From Citrobacter sp. (GTDB lineage: Bacteria; Pseudomonadota; Gammaproteobacteria; Enterobacterales; Enterobacteriaceae), in the NCBI GenBank assembly GCA_019415335.1, contig DXKH01000040.1, forward strand, positions 1-14,709: a stretch of DNA of 14,709 nt, in the 5' to 3' direction. The number at the start of each line of letters is the position of its first letter. Position 1 is the first letter of the stretch. A model generated the notes under the pieces. It saw only the letters and a program-made list of their open reading frames with translations, made no database searches and was not told where the DNA came from. Below, piece after piece: positions 7,118 to 14,709 of the stretch. The position numbers were made by a program, and so were the translations under genes.

Positions 7118-7809
7118 TTCCCACCTCCCGCACTGATGTCGACATACTGCGGCGCGACATCCTGGCTAAAGCGTCGCTGATATTGATTAAGCGGCGAGCT
7201 GTCACACGCCGTGGCGTTATCTTCAATAAACTTCACCTGTTCTTCTTCCCACACCGCATCCAGCGCCTGGCGGGTGTCGTCACGCTCTTCACTGCGAATC
7301 TGTTTTGTGACGCTGTCACTTGACAGAGGGCTTCCTGCCAGTTGCAACAGGGTGTCAAATAACGCGTACCACGGTGCCTCGCGTTGTTTTAAGCGTCCGC
7401 CAAGCAGGGCGAGGATCGGCGCAACGTTGAGCAAGCCTTCTTTCGCCTGATCGTCCGGCAGTACGCTTAAGTACTCCAGATACAGCGGCAGATAATCGGG
7501 CAGTTCTCGACAATCCAACTGCAGACCGACCTTTTCATACTCCGCCAGCAGGTCCACCATTGCCTGGCCGCGATCGCGGGACTCGGCATGAACATGTTCG
7601 AACAGCAGCAGCGATGTGGTACGTCCACGGTCAAACACTTCGCACCATTCGGCCTGTTTATCCAGCAGCGGCGCGTTAAGCAGGTTGCGGGTAAAATCCG
7701 TAAGCATCGGTGCGTCGCGGCGGATCAACGCCAGCGCGTCCTCCTTACATTCCCACAACAGCTCGTCCGGATACTCCATCAACAGGCCGATCACTTTGAG
7801 GATCTGCAT
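7114..7809 (-). CDS. narW: Nitrate reductase 2 assembly chaperone NarW (NarJ family)
   Basis: NarW is a cytoplasmic, system-specific chaperone. By homology with NarJ it binds the apo catalytic subunit, assists molybdenum cofactor insertion and holds the NarZY complex until it attaches to NarV. It is not part of the final enzyme. The 231 residues, largely helical and acidic with no membrane segment, fit the NarJ/TorD-like family. The N-terminal [12 protein letters not shown] and the [11 protein letters not shown] segment (about 104-114) are typical. Its ATG shares one base with the narY TAA (TAATG), and its TGA overlaps the narV ATG by four bases, so translation is coupled at both ends. Confidence 0.95.
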   Translation of the reverse strand: MQILKVIGLLMEYPDELLWECKEDALALIRRDAPMLTDFTRNLLNAPLLDKQAEWCEVFDRGRTTSLLLFEHVHAESRDRGQAMVDLLAEYEKVGLQLDCRELPDYLPLYLEYLSVLPDDQAKEGLLNVAPILALLGGRLKQREAPWYALFDTLLQLAGSPLSSDSVTKQIRSEERDDTRQALDAVWEEEQVKFIEDNATACDSSPLNQYQRRFSQDVAPQYVDISAGGGK

Positions 7810-9353
7810 TATTCGCCCTCCGCTTTGTCGCGCACTTCGGTGATGTTGATGGCATCGATACGGCTACTGTTGAACAGGTTGAATTTGCTGTCCGAACCGT
7901 GGCAACCGTCGCCAAAGGTAAAACCGCAGCCGTTGCGTTCTGCGAAGGCATCGCCCGCCATTTCCCGATGGCTTGTCGGGATGACAAAACGGTCTTCATA
8001 GTTGGCAATGGCGAGGTAACGATACATCTCTTCGACCTGGGCGACGCTCAGACCTACTTCGTCGATGGCACGAGTATCAGTAACGCCTTCCACGGTTTGT
8101 GAACGCATATAGTGGCGCATCGCCATCATCCGTTTCAGCGCCCGCAGTACCGGACCGGTATCACCGGCACTCAACATATTGGCGAGATATTGCACCGGAA
8201 TACGCAGGCTTTCGATGGCGGGCAGCACGCCTTCGCTTTTCGGCAAACCTCCCGCATCAGCGTAGGACTGAATCGGTGACAGCGGCGGAACGTACCAGAC
8301 CATCGGCAGAGTGCGGTATTCAGGGTGCAGCGGTAGCGCCAGTTTCCAGTCCATTGCCATTTTGTAGACTGGCGAACGCTGGGCAGCGTCAATCACGTTT
8401 TGTGGAATACCTTGTTTCAGGGCTTCCTCGATCACCGAGGGATCGTGCGGATCGAGGAACACTTCGCACTGGCGTTCATAGAGGTCAACTTCGCGCTCGG
8501 TGCTCGCCGCTTCCTCGATGCGGTCGGCGTCGTAAAGCAGCACGCCCAGATATCGGATGCGACCCACGCAGGTTTCTGAGCACACGGTGGGTTGGCCTGA
8601 CTCAATTCGTGGGTAACAGAAGATGCATTTTTCTGACTTGCCGCTTTTCCAGTTGAAGTAGATTTTTTTGTACGGACAACCGCTAATGCACAAACGCCAG
8701 CCACGGCATTTATCCTGATCAATCAGCACAATGCCGTCTTCTTCACGTTTGTAGATAGCACCGCTTGGGCAGGTCGCCACGCAGCTGGGATTGAGGCAGT
8801 GTTCGCACAGGCGCGGCAGGTACATCATGAACGTGTTTTCAAACTGCCCGTACATCTCCTTTTGCATGGCCTCGAAGTTGCGGTCGCGGGCGCGTTTTTC
8901 AAATTCGCCGCCCAACAATTCTTCCCAGTTTGGCCCCCAGATCACTTTGTCCATCCGTTTGCCGTCAATCAGTGAACGCGGGCGCGCAGTAGGAATATGT
9001 TTACCTTCTGGCGCGCTATGCAAATGTTCGTAGTCGAAGGTGAAAGGTTCGTAGTAATCATCAATCTGCGGCACCACCGGGTTGGCGAAGATTTTGGTAA
9101 TCACGCCCATCTTGCTGCCCAGACGCGGGCGGATCTTGCCATTCACATCACGCACCCAGCCGCCTTGCCACTCTTCCTGATCTTCCCAGTTTTTCGGATA
9201 ACCAATGCCCGGTTTGGTTTCGACGTTGTTAAACCATGCGTACTCCATGCCTTCGCGTCTGGTCCAGACGTTTTTACAGGTCACCGAACAGGTATGGCAG
9301 CCGATACATTTATCGAGGTTAAGCACCATGCCGACTTGCGAACGTATTTTCAT
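7809..9353 (-). CDS. narY: Respiratory nitrate reductase 2 beta subunit NarY (iron-sulfur)
   Basis: NarY carries electrons from the NarV hemes to NarZ through four iron-sulfur clusters on the cytoplasmic side of the inner membrane. All ligand groups are visible in the 514-residue product: Cys16/19/22/26, Cys183/186/191/195, Cys216/222/226 with Trp219 in the place of a fourth Cys, and Cys243/246/258/262. The Trp-containing group (CRGWRLCISGC) is the NarH-type signature of a [3Fe-4S] cluster. The ATG at 9353 overlaps the narZ TGA by four bases. I see no sign of damage. Confidence 0.97.
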   Translation of the reverse strand: MKIRSQVGMVLNLDKCIGCHTCSVTCKNVWTRREGMEYAWFNNVETKPGIGYPKNWEDQEEWQGGWVRDVNGKIRPRLGSKMGVITKIFANPVVPQIDDYYEPFTFDYEHLHSAPEGKHIPTARPRSLIDGKRMDKVIWGPNWEELLGGEFEKRARDRNFEAMQKEMYGQFENTFMMYLPRLCEHCLNPSCVATCPSGAIYKREEDGIVLIDQDKCRGWRLCISGCPYKKIYFNWKSGKSEKCIFCYPRIESGQPTVCSETCVGRIRYLGVLLYDADRIEEAASTEREVDLYERQCEVFLDPHDPSVIEEALKQGIPQNVIDAAQRSPVYKMAMDWKLALPLHPEYRTLPMVWYVPPLSPIQSYADAGGLPKSEGVLPAIESLRIPVQYLANMLSAGDTGPVLRALKRMMAMRHYMRSQTVEGVTDTRAIDEVGLSVAQVEEMYRYLAIANYEDRFVIPTSHREMAGDAFAERNGCGFTFGDGCHGSDSKFNLFNSSRIDAINITEVRDKAEGE

Positions 9354-12300
9354 TTTTTCGCCTCCTGAACCTGATCGCGACCTTCATCATCCAGCCAGTT
9401 AACGTTCTTCATCTTGCGGATCATGATGAATTCGTCGCGGTTCGAGCCGACGGTGCCGTAGTAGTTAAAGCCCCAGGCCAGCTGCGCGTAACCGCCAATC
9501 ATATGCGTTGGTTTCGGACAAACGCGGGTGACCGAGTTATGAATGCCGCCGCGCATGCCAGTTACTTCCGAACCAGGAATATTCATAATGCGTTCCTGGG
9601 CGTGATACATCATGGTCATGCCCGGCGGTACACGTTGGCTGACCACCGCGCGGGCCGTCAGCGCGCCGTTGGCGTTAAACACTTCCACCCAGTCGTTATC
9701 GACAATGGTCAGTTCACGGGCATCGGTTTCGCTGATCCAGACAATTGGTCCACCGCGAGAGAGCGTCAGCATTAGCAGGTTTTCACTGTAGGTTGAGTGA
9801 ATGCCCCATTTCTGGTGCGGCGTCAGGAAGTTAAGTGCTTTTTCCGGGAAGCCGTTTGGCGGTATCTGGCGCATTTCACTGACGCTACGGGTGTCGATAG
9901 GCGGGCGATAAGCCACCAGGCTTTCACCAAAAGCACGCATCCACGGATGATCCTGATAGAGCTGCTGGCGTCCCGACAGCGTGCGCCACGGAATTAACTC
10001 ATGAACGTTGGTGTATCCCGCGTTATAGGAAACGTGATCGCTTTCCAGACCGGACCATGTGGGGCTGGAGATAATTTTACGTGGCTGCGCCTGAATATCG
10101 CGAAAGCGAATCTTCTCGTCCTCTTTGTGCAGCGCCAGATGGGTATGTTCGCGTCCGGTGATCTCGCCCAGCGCCTGCCACGCTTTGACTGCAACATGAC
10201 CGTTGGTTTCCGGTGCCAGCGCCAGAATCACTTCTGATGCGTCAATGGCGGTGTCAATCAGCGGACGCCCCTGTGCCGGGCCTTCACGCTTGGTGTAGTT
10301 GAGTTTGCCGAGGAAATCGATTTCATCCTGGGTATTCCACGAAATCCCTTTACCGCCGTTGCCAAGTTTGTCCATCAATGGCCCGAGCGAGGTAAAGCGT
10401 TCATAGGTAGCAGGGTAGTCGCGTTCCACCGCCACAATATTGGGCGCGGTTTTACCCGGGATCAGATCGCATTCGCCTTTGCGCCAGTCGAGCACTTCAC
10501 ACGGCTGGGAGAGTTCTGCCGGAGAGTCATGTAGCAGTGGTTGTAATACCACGTCGGTTTCTTTGCCAAGATGACCCACGCACAGTTGCGAAAATGCTTT
10601 GGCGATACCTTTGTAGATTTCCCAGTCGCTGCGTGATTCCCACGCCGGATCGACCGCCGCAGAAAGCGGATGAATAAACGGATGCATATCCGAGGTGTTC
10701 ATATCGTCTTTTTCGTACCAGGTGGCGGTGGGCAGAACGATATCGGAGAACAGGCAGGTACTGGACATACGGAAGTCGAGCGTCACCAGCAGGTCGAGCT
10801 TGCCTTCAATCGCCGCAGTTTGCCACTCGACTTCTTCCGGTTTGATCCCGTCGCTGGCACCGAGTTCCTCGCCCTGAATCCCGCTTTCGGTCCCCAGCAG
10901 ATACTTCTGCATATACTCGTGGCCTTTGCCGGAGGAACCAAGCAGGTTAGAACGCCAGACAAACAAATTACGCGGATGATTGCTGCCGCTATCGGGTTGT
11001 TCGCAGGCCATACGTAAATCGCCCGATTTCAGCGCCTGGGCGGTGAATTCTGTGGGAGATAATCCGGCCTTGTCGGCTTCAGCTTTAATCCCGAGCGGAT
11101 TACGCCCCAACTGCGGCGCAGAAGGTAGCCAGCCCATACGTTCGGCGCGAACGTTGAAATCAATCAGATGACCGCTGTACTTACTGGCATCGGCCAGCGG
11201 TGAAAGTAACTCCTGAGCAGAGACTTTTTCATAGCGCCATTGGCTGGAATGATTGTAGAAAAACGAGGTGCTGTTCATCTGGCGCGGTGGTCGGTTCCAG
11301 TCGAGCGCAAAGGCCAGTGGCAACCAGCCGGTTTGCGGGCGCAGTTTTTCCTGACCGACATAGTGTGCCCAGCCGCCACCGCTTTGCCCGACACAACCGC
11401 AGAAGATCAGCATGTTGATCATCCCACGGTAATTCATGTCCATGTGGTACCAGTGGTTAACACCTGCGCCGAGGATAATCATCGAGCGCCCATGCGTTTT
11501 ATGGGCAGTATCGGCAAATTCACGAGCGATGGTTTCAATATACTGGCGCGGCACACCGGTAATTTGCTCACCCCAGGCTGGGGTGTACGGTTTGATTTCA
11601 GCGTAATCTTTCGCGCTGTTTTCATCTTCCAGCCCGCGATCGAGGCCATAATTCGCCAGTACCAAATCATAAACGCTGACCACCGGACAGGTGTTGCCAT
11701 CGGCTAATGTCAGGTTTTTAACGGGCAATTGGCGCACCAGGACCGGATTGTGTTTTACGCTACGAAAATGCGGATTTTCAATGCCGCCAAAGTAGGGGAA
11801 GGCCACGCCTGCAATGGCGTCATGTTGACCGAGCAGGGTTAACGACAATTCGGTTTCCGTACCGGCGGCAATGGATTCCAGGTTCCATTTGCCTTTTTCT
11901 CCCCAGCGAAAACCAATCGAACCGTTCGGCACTACCAGTTCACCTGCGGTATTAACTGCCACGGTTTTCCACTGCGGATTATTGCTTTCGCCCAGTCCAT
12001 CCACCAGGTCAGATGCGCGGACCATGCGCCCGGGAACGTAGCTGCCGTCGTCGCGAGGTTCCAGCATTACCAGCATCGGCATGTCGCTGTAGCGGCGGCA
12101 GTAGTTGATAAAATAATCGCTGGGATTATCGAGATGAAACTCTTTTAAAATGACATGGCCCATTGCCATTGCCAGGGCACTATCAGTGCCTTGTTTTGGT
12201 GCCAGCCACTGGTCGCACAATTTGGCCACTTCAGAGTAGTCAGGGGTAATGGCGATGGTTTTAGTGCCTTTGTAGCGTACTTCGGTAAAGAAATGGGCGT

Positions 12301-13090
12301 CCGGCGTACGTGTCTGCGGTACGTTAGACCCCCAGGCGATGATGTAACTGGAGTTATACCAGTCGGCAGATTCCGGCACGTCGGTTTGTTCGCCCCAGGT
12401 CATCGGCGAGGCGGGCGGCAGGTCGCAATACCAGTCGTAGAAGCTTAAACAGGTGCCACCTAACAGCGACAGATAACGTGTTCCGGCGGCGTAAGAAACC
12501 ATCGACATCGCCGGGATCGGCGAGAAACCGGCAACGCGATCCGGGCCGTAAGTTTTGATGGTCCAGACGTTAGCAGCGGCAATCAGCTGGTTTAGCTCCT
12601 GCCAGTTGGAGCGGATAAAGCCGCCGCGTCCACGTACTTGTTTGTAGCTCAGGCACTTTTGCGGATCGTTCATAATCGATGCCCACGCCAGTACCGGATC
12701 GCTGTGTTGCTTGAGGGCTTCGCGCCACAGTTCAATCAGTCGTTTACGAATGAGCGGGTATTTCAGACGGTTAGCGCTGTAGAGATACCAGGAGTAACTT
12801 GCGCCACGCGGGCAGCCGCGAGGTTCATGATTGGGCAGGTCAGGGCGAGTGCGCGGGTAGTCGGTCTGTTGGATTTCCCAGGTCACCAGACCATTTTTAA
12901 CGTAGATTTTCCAGCTACAGGAGCCTGTACAGTTAACACCGTGGGTGGAACGCACGATTTTGTCGAACTGCCAACGCTGGCGATAGCTGTCCTCCCAGTC
13001 GCGGTTGCTATGCATCACCTGTCCGTGACCATCGGCAAAGGTTTCGCCCTTTTGTTTGAAGTAGCGAAAGCGATCCAAAAGTTTACTCAT
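9350..13090 (-). CDS. narZ: Respiratory nitrate reductase 2 alpha subunit NarZ (molybdenum, catalytic)
   Basis: NarZ reduces nitrate to nitrite in the cytoplasm at a bis-MGD molybdenum site. The 1246-residue length is that of the NarG/NarZ family. FS0 cluster ligands His50, Cys54, Cys58 and Cys93 are present, and Asp223 in YDWYCDLPPASP corresponds to the NarG molybdenum ligand Asp222 (Met not counted). The N-terminus (FRYFKQKGE) resembles the vestigial twin-arginine-like sequence of NarG. I start at ATG 13090, preceded by CAGGAG at normal distance. An upstream in-frame start at 13213 would add 41 residues translated from the BIME and is rejected. I call NarZ rather than NarG because of the neighbours narU, narYWV and yddE. 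NRZ is known to be RpoS-dependent rather than strongly induced by nitrate and anaerobiosis. Confidence 0.97.
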   Translation of the reverse strand: MSKLLDRFRYFKQKGETFADGHGQVMHSNRDWEDSYRQRWQFDKIVRSTHGVNCTGSCSWKIYVKNGLVTWEIQQTDYPRTRPDLPNHEPRGCPRGASYSWYLYSANRLKYPLIRKRLIELWREALKQHSDPVLAWASIMNDPQKCLSYKQVRGRGGFIRSNWQELNQLIAAANVWTIKTYGPDRVAGFSPIPAMSMVSYAAGTRYLSLLGGTCLSFYDWYCDLPPASPMTWGEQTDVPESADWYNSSYIIAWGSNVPQTRTPDAHFFTEVRYKGTKTIAITPDYSEVAKLCDQWLAPKQGTDSALAMAMGHVILKEFHLDNPSDYFINYCRRYSDMPMLVMLEPRDDGSYVPGRMVRASDLVDGLGESNNPQWKTVAVNTAGELVVPNGSIGFRWGEKGKWNLESIAAGTETELSLTLLGQHDAIAGVAFPYFGGIENPHFRSVKHNPVLVRQLPVKNLTLADGNTCPVVSVYDLVLANYGLDRGLEDENSAKDYAEIKPYTPAWGEQITGVPRQYIETIAREFADTAHKTHGRSMIILGAGVNHWYHMDMNYRGMINMLIFCGCVGQSGGGWAHYVGQEKLRPQTGWLPLAFALDWNRPPRQMNSTSFFYNHSSQWRYEKVSAQELLSPLADASKYSGHLIDFNVRAERMGWLPSAPQLGRNPLGIKAEADKAGLSPTEFTAQALKSGDLRMACEQPDSGSNHPRNLFVWRSNLLGSSGKGHEYMQKYLLGTESGIQGEELGASDGIKPEEVEWQTAAIEGKLDLLVTLDFRMSSTCLFSDIVLPTATWYEKDDMNTSDMHPFIHPLSAAVDPAWESRSDWEIYKGIAKAFSQLCVGHLGKETDVVLQPLLHDSPAELSQPCEVLDWRKGECDLIPGKTAPNIVAVERDYPATYERFTSLGPLMDKLGNGGKGISWNTQDEIDFLGKLNYTKREGPAQGRPLIDTAIDASEVILALAPETNGHVAVKAWQALGEITGREHTHLALHKEDEKIRFRDIQAQPRKIISSPTWSGLESDHVSYNAGYTNVHELIPWRTLSGRQQLYQDHPWMRAFGESLVAYRPPIDTRSVSEMRQIPPNGFPEKALNFLTPHQKWGIHSTYSENLLMLTLSRGGPIVWISETDARELTIVDNDWVEVFNANGALTARAVVSQRVPPGMTMMYHAQERIMNIPGSEVTGMRGGIHNSVTRVCPKPTHMIGGYAQLAWGFNYYGTVGSNRDEFIMIRKMKNVNWLDDEGRDQVQEAKK

Positions 13091-13125
13091 GACATAACTC
13101 CTGCTCCAGGAATGAATTGGGATCT

Positions 13126-13178
13126 GATGCCTTGTCGGATGCGACACGGTTGTAGCCTGATAAGACGTGTCAGGCATC
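13126..13178. repeat. BIME between narU and narZ
   Basis: GATGCCT (13126-13132) pairs with AGGCATC (13172-13178). Inside lie REP-like cores TTGTCGGATGCGAC and GCCTGATAAGACGTGTCAGG, the second forming its own hairpin. It occupies most of the gap between the narU stop (13185) and the narZ start (13090). In a cotranscribed message such an element can stabilise the upstream narU RNA and uncouple its level from that of narZ. Confidence 0.88.
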
Positions 13179-13184
13179 GATCTC

Positions 13185-14573
13185 TTATTTTTGGCTGAAC
13201 TTCCGCCGACCATAAACCAGCCAGGTCAGTAGCACGCAAACGATGTAGAAGATTAAAAACACTTTCATCGCGCCCACCGGAGAGCCGGTCATATTGAGCG
13301 ACATGCCAAACGCCTGCGGAATAAAAAAGCCGCCCACTGCGCCAATGGCTGAGATAAAGCCCAGAGCGGCTGCCGTTTCGGTGACGGCTTCTCTTTGAGC
13401 TTGCTCATCACTACCGCCTTTCATCTTCACCCGATAAATGGTTATCTGGCGAAAGATGACGGCGATCATCTGGAAAGTAGAACCACTTCCCAGACCCGCG
13501 GTCAGAAACAGCCCCATAAATACGGCGTAAAATGCGATGAAATTACCGGAGCCTGTGCCCGGTAAGGTAAGGAACAGCAGGGCGCTGAAAATCGCCATAA
13601 AAATGAAGTTGATCAACGTCACCCGCACGCCGCCGAATTTATCGGAAATAGCACCACCAACCGATCGCGCGATGGCACCGATAAATGGGCCAAAGAACGC
13701 CAGGCGCAGAATATTCACATCCGGGAACTGGGTTTTTGCCAGCATGGCAAAACCCGCAGAAAAACCGATAAACGAACCGAAGGTGGCAAGATAAAGCAGG
13801 CTCAGTAGCCAGAGATGCAGGCGTTGTAAGACAGGGAGCTGGTCGGCAATTGAGGCGCGTGAACTGGCGATATCATTCATCCCTGACCAGGCGGCGATCG
13901 TGGCAATCGCCAGTAATGGCACCCAAATCCATGCGGCATTCGCCAGCGACATCACCGAACCGTCGGCCTGCGGTACGCCATTGACGCCGAGAAAGGCAAA
14001 TACGGGTACAAAAATGACCAGCGGTGCAACCAGCTGCATCACACTTACACCTAAGTTTCCTAATCCGCCATTAATCCCAAGTGCGCTCCCTTGTTTGGCT
14101 TTTGGGAAGAAGAAACTGATATTGCCCATGCTCGAAGCAAAGTTCGCACCTGCAAAACCGCATAGCAAAGCGATAACGATAAATATCCCAAAAGGAGTAT
14201 TCGGATTCTGCACGGCAATTCCGAGCCAGACGCAAGGAATAATCAGGATTGCAGTACTAAAAACCGTCCATCGGCGTCCACCGAATATAGGCACCATAAA
14301 GGAGTAGGGGACACGCAATAATGCGCCAGAAACGGAGGGTAATGCGGTTAATAAAAAGAGTTGATCGGTAGTGAAATTAAAACCGATTTTATTGAGATTA
14401 ACAGTAACTGCGCTAAATAGCATCCAGACACAGAAGGCAAGAAGTAGACAACTGACTGATATCCAGAGGTTTCTTCGTGCAATATGCTTTCCTTTATTTT
14501 CCCAGAAGGCCGGATTTTCTGGTTTCCAGTCGCGTAAAAGATAACGACTATTTTTCTCATTTTGCAGTGCCAT
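13185..14573 (-). CDS. narU: Nitrate/nitrite transporter NarU
   Basis: NarU is an inner-membrane major facilitator superfamily transporter of the nitrate/nitrite porter group that imports nitrate and exchanges or exports nitrite. The 462-residue product has about twelve hydrophobic helices. The two substrate-binding arginines known for this group are at Arg87 (ALLRVPY) and Arg303 (GAIARSVGG). Both glycine-rich nitrate signatures are visible: GFAGANFASSMGN (139-151) onward, and GLGSGSTFQ in the second half. I start at ATG 14573 (MALQNEKN), with GTGAGGA upstream. A start at 14615 would add 14 unconserved residues. It is the first gene of the cluster, followed by a BIME and narZ. Confidence 0.95.
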   Translation of the reverse strand: MALQNEKNSRYLLRDWKPENPAFWENKGKHIARRNLWISVSCLLLAFCVWMLFSAVTVNLNKIGFNFTTDQLFLLTALPSVSGALLRVPYSFMVPIFGGRRWTVFSTAILIIPCVWLGIAVQNPNTPFGIFIVIALLCGFAGANFASSMGNISFFFPKAKQGSALGINGGLGNLGVSVMQLVAPLVIFVPVFAFLGVNGVPQADGSVMSLANAAWIWVPLLAIATIAAWSGMNDIASSRASIADQLPVLQRLHLWLLSLLYLATFGSFIGFSAGFAMLAKTQFPDVNILRLAFFGPFIGAIARSVGGAISDKFGGVRVTLINFIFMAIFSALLFLTLPGTGSGNFIAFYAVFMGLFLTAGLGSGSTFQMIAVIFRQITIYRVKMKGGSDEQAQREAVTETAAALGFISAIGAVGGFFIPQAFGMSLNMTGSPVGAMKVFLIFYIVCVLLTWLVYGRRKFSQK

Positions 14574-14677
14574 ATTGTTCCTCACATGCACACATTGGTA
14601 ATGAAAAAAAGACAAAACAGGAGGTAAGGCGCAATAGCCAGTTATTAGAATTAAGGATGAATCAGGTGAAGTGCTGA

Positions 14678-14690
14678 TTAGAAGAATAGA
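14678..14690 (-). promoter_or_regulatory. Candidate sigma-S-type -10 element upstream of narU
   Basis: The minus strand reads TCTATTCTTCTAA (14690-14678). This resembles the extended -10 favoured by RpoS holoenzyme (TCTATACTTAA), with one mismatch in the core and one extra base. It lies about 105 bases before the narU start. RpoS control of narU and narZ is established for E. coli, but this particular site is my inference; the -35 region would lie at or beyond the window edge. The rest of 14574-14709 holds only the ribosome site, with no further gene. Confidence 0.3.
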
Positions 14691-14709
14691 TAAGAAAGCG
14701 TAACTGCGG

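Noticed and set aside
8099..8656. Plus-strand open frame of 185 codons opposite narY
   Set aside because: It lies entirely antisense to narY, whose iron-sulfur motifs are unmistakable. The frame is arginine-, serine- and proline-rich, as expected of a shadow frame in GC-rich coding DNA, and has no recognisable domain.
11240..11707. Plus-strand open frame of 155 codons opposite narZ
   Set aside because: It is a shadow of conserved narZ coding sequence, with no ribosome site or recognised motif.
12638..13198. Plus-strand open frame of 186 codons opposite the narZ start and the BIME
   Set aside because: It is antisense to conserved narZ N-terminal sequence and runs through the REP repeats, with no family resemblance.
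13091..13213. 41-residue N-terminal extension of NarZ
   Set aside because: It would be translated from the BIME. The ATG at 13090 has a proper ribosome site and gives the standard 1246-residue protein.
14574..14615. 14-residue N-terminal extension of NarU
   Set aside because: The ATG at 14573 has GTGAGGA upstream and gives the usual 462 residues beginning MALQNEKN.
14477..14677. Plus-strand open frame of 66 codons at the right edge
   Set aside because: It is mostly antisense to the narU N-terminus and leader, with no recognisable motif.
1..14709. CRISPR arrays, tRNA or rRNA genes, toxin-antitoxin pairs, phage or defence genes
   Set aside because: I looked for regularly spaced repeats, cloverleaf sequences and small paired genes and found none; the only repeats are REP/BIME units and the short direct repeat noted.

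Overview
The window is chromosomal DNA from Escherichia coli or a very close relative (Shigella). The proteins match, at the level I can recall, the E. coli genes pptA (ydcE), yddH, nhoA, yddE, narV, narW, narY, narZ and narU in their known order. REP/BIME repeats, an H-repeat (ISAs1-family) transposase end and typical E. coli promoters fit this. It does not look like K-12: as I remember K-12, the H-repeat gene ydcC lies next to pptA, whereas here about 3.2 kb of extra DNA separates them.

Layout, left to right. (1) 1-225: the 3' end of an H-repeat/ISAs1 element, whose transposase is frameshifted near its C-terminus. (2) 186-1220, minus strand: a membrane-bound GGDEF diguanylate cyclase. Its last 12 codons lie inside the H-repeat end, so its GGDEF domain is cut off. 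(3) 1267-3243, minus strand: a periplasmic SdsA1/YjcS-type alkyl sulfatase of the metallo-beta-lactamase fold, with a good sigma-70-like promoter and an intrinsic terminator. (4) 3548-5368: pptA (4-oxalocrotonate tautomerase family), yddH (flavin-reductase-like) and nhoA (arylamine N-acetyltransferase). (5) A BIME, then yddE (PhzF family) on the minus strand. (6) 6437-14573, minus strand: narU-narZ-narY-narW-narV, the second nitrate reductase (NRZ) and its nitrate/nitrite transporter.

Functionally, NarU moves nitrate and nitrite across the inner membrane. NarZ (molybdenum subunit), NarY (iron-sulfur subunit) and NarV (cytochrome b quinol oxidase) form the enzyme. NarW is the assembly chaperone. 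The four enzyme genes overlap by 1-4 bases and are clearly translationally coupled. A BIME separates narU from narZ, and a strong hairpin lies just after narV. The sulfatase and the cyclase look like an accessory block that was partly eroded by the H-repeat.

I see no wholly new system here. The most informative features are the H-repeat/cyclase junction, the terminator ending about ten bases before the cyclase start codon, and the direct repeat over the inferred pptA transcription start.
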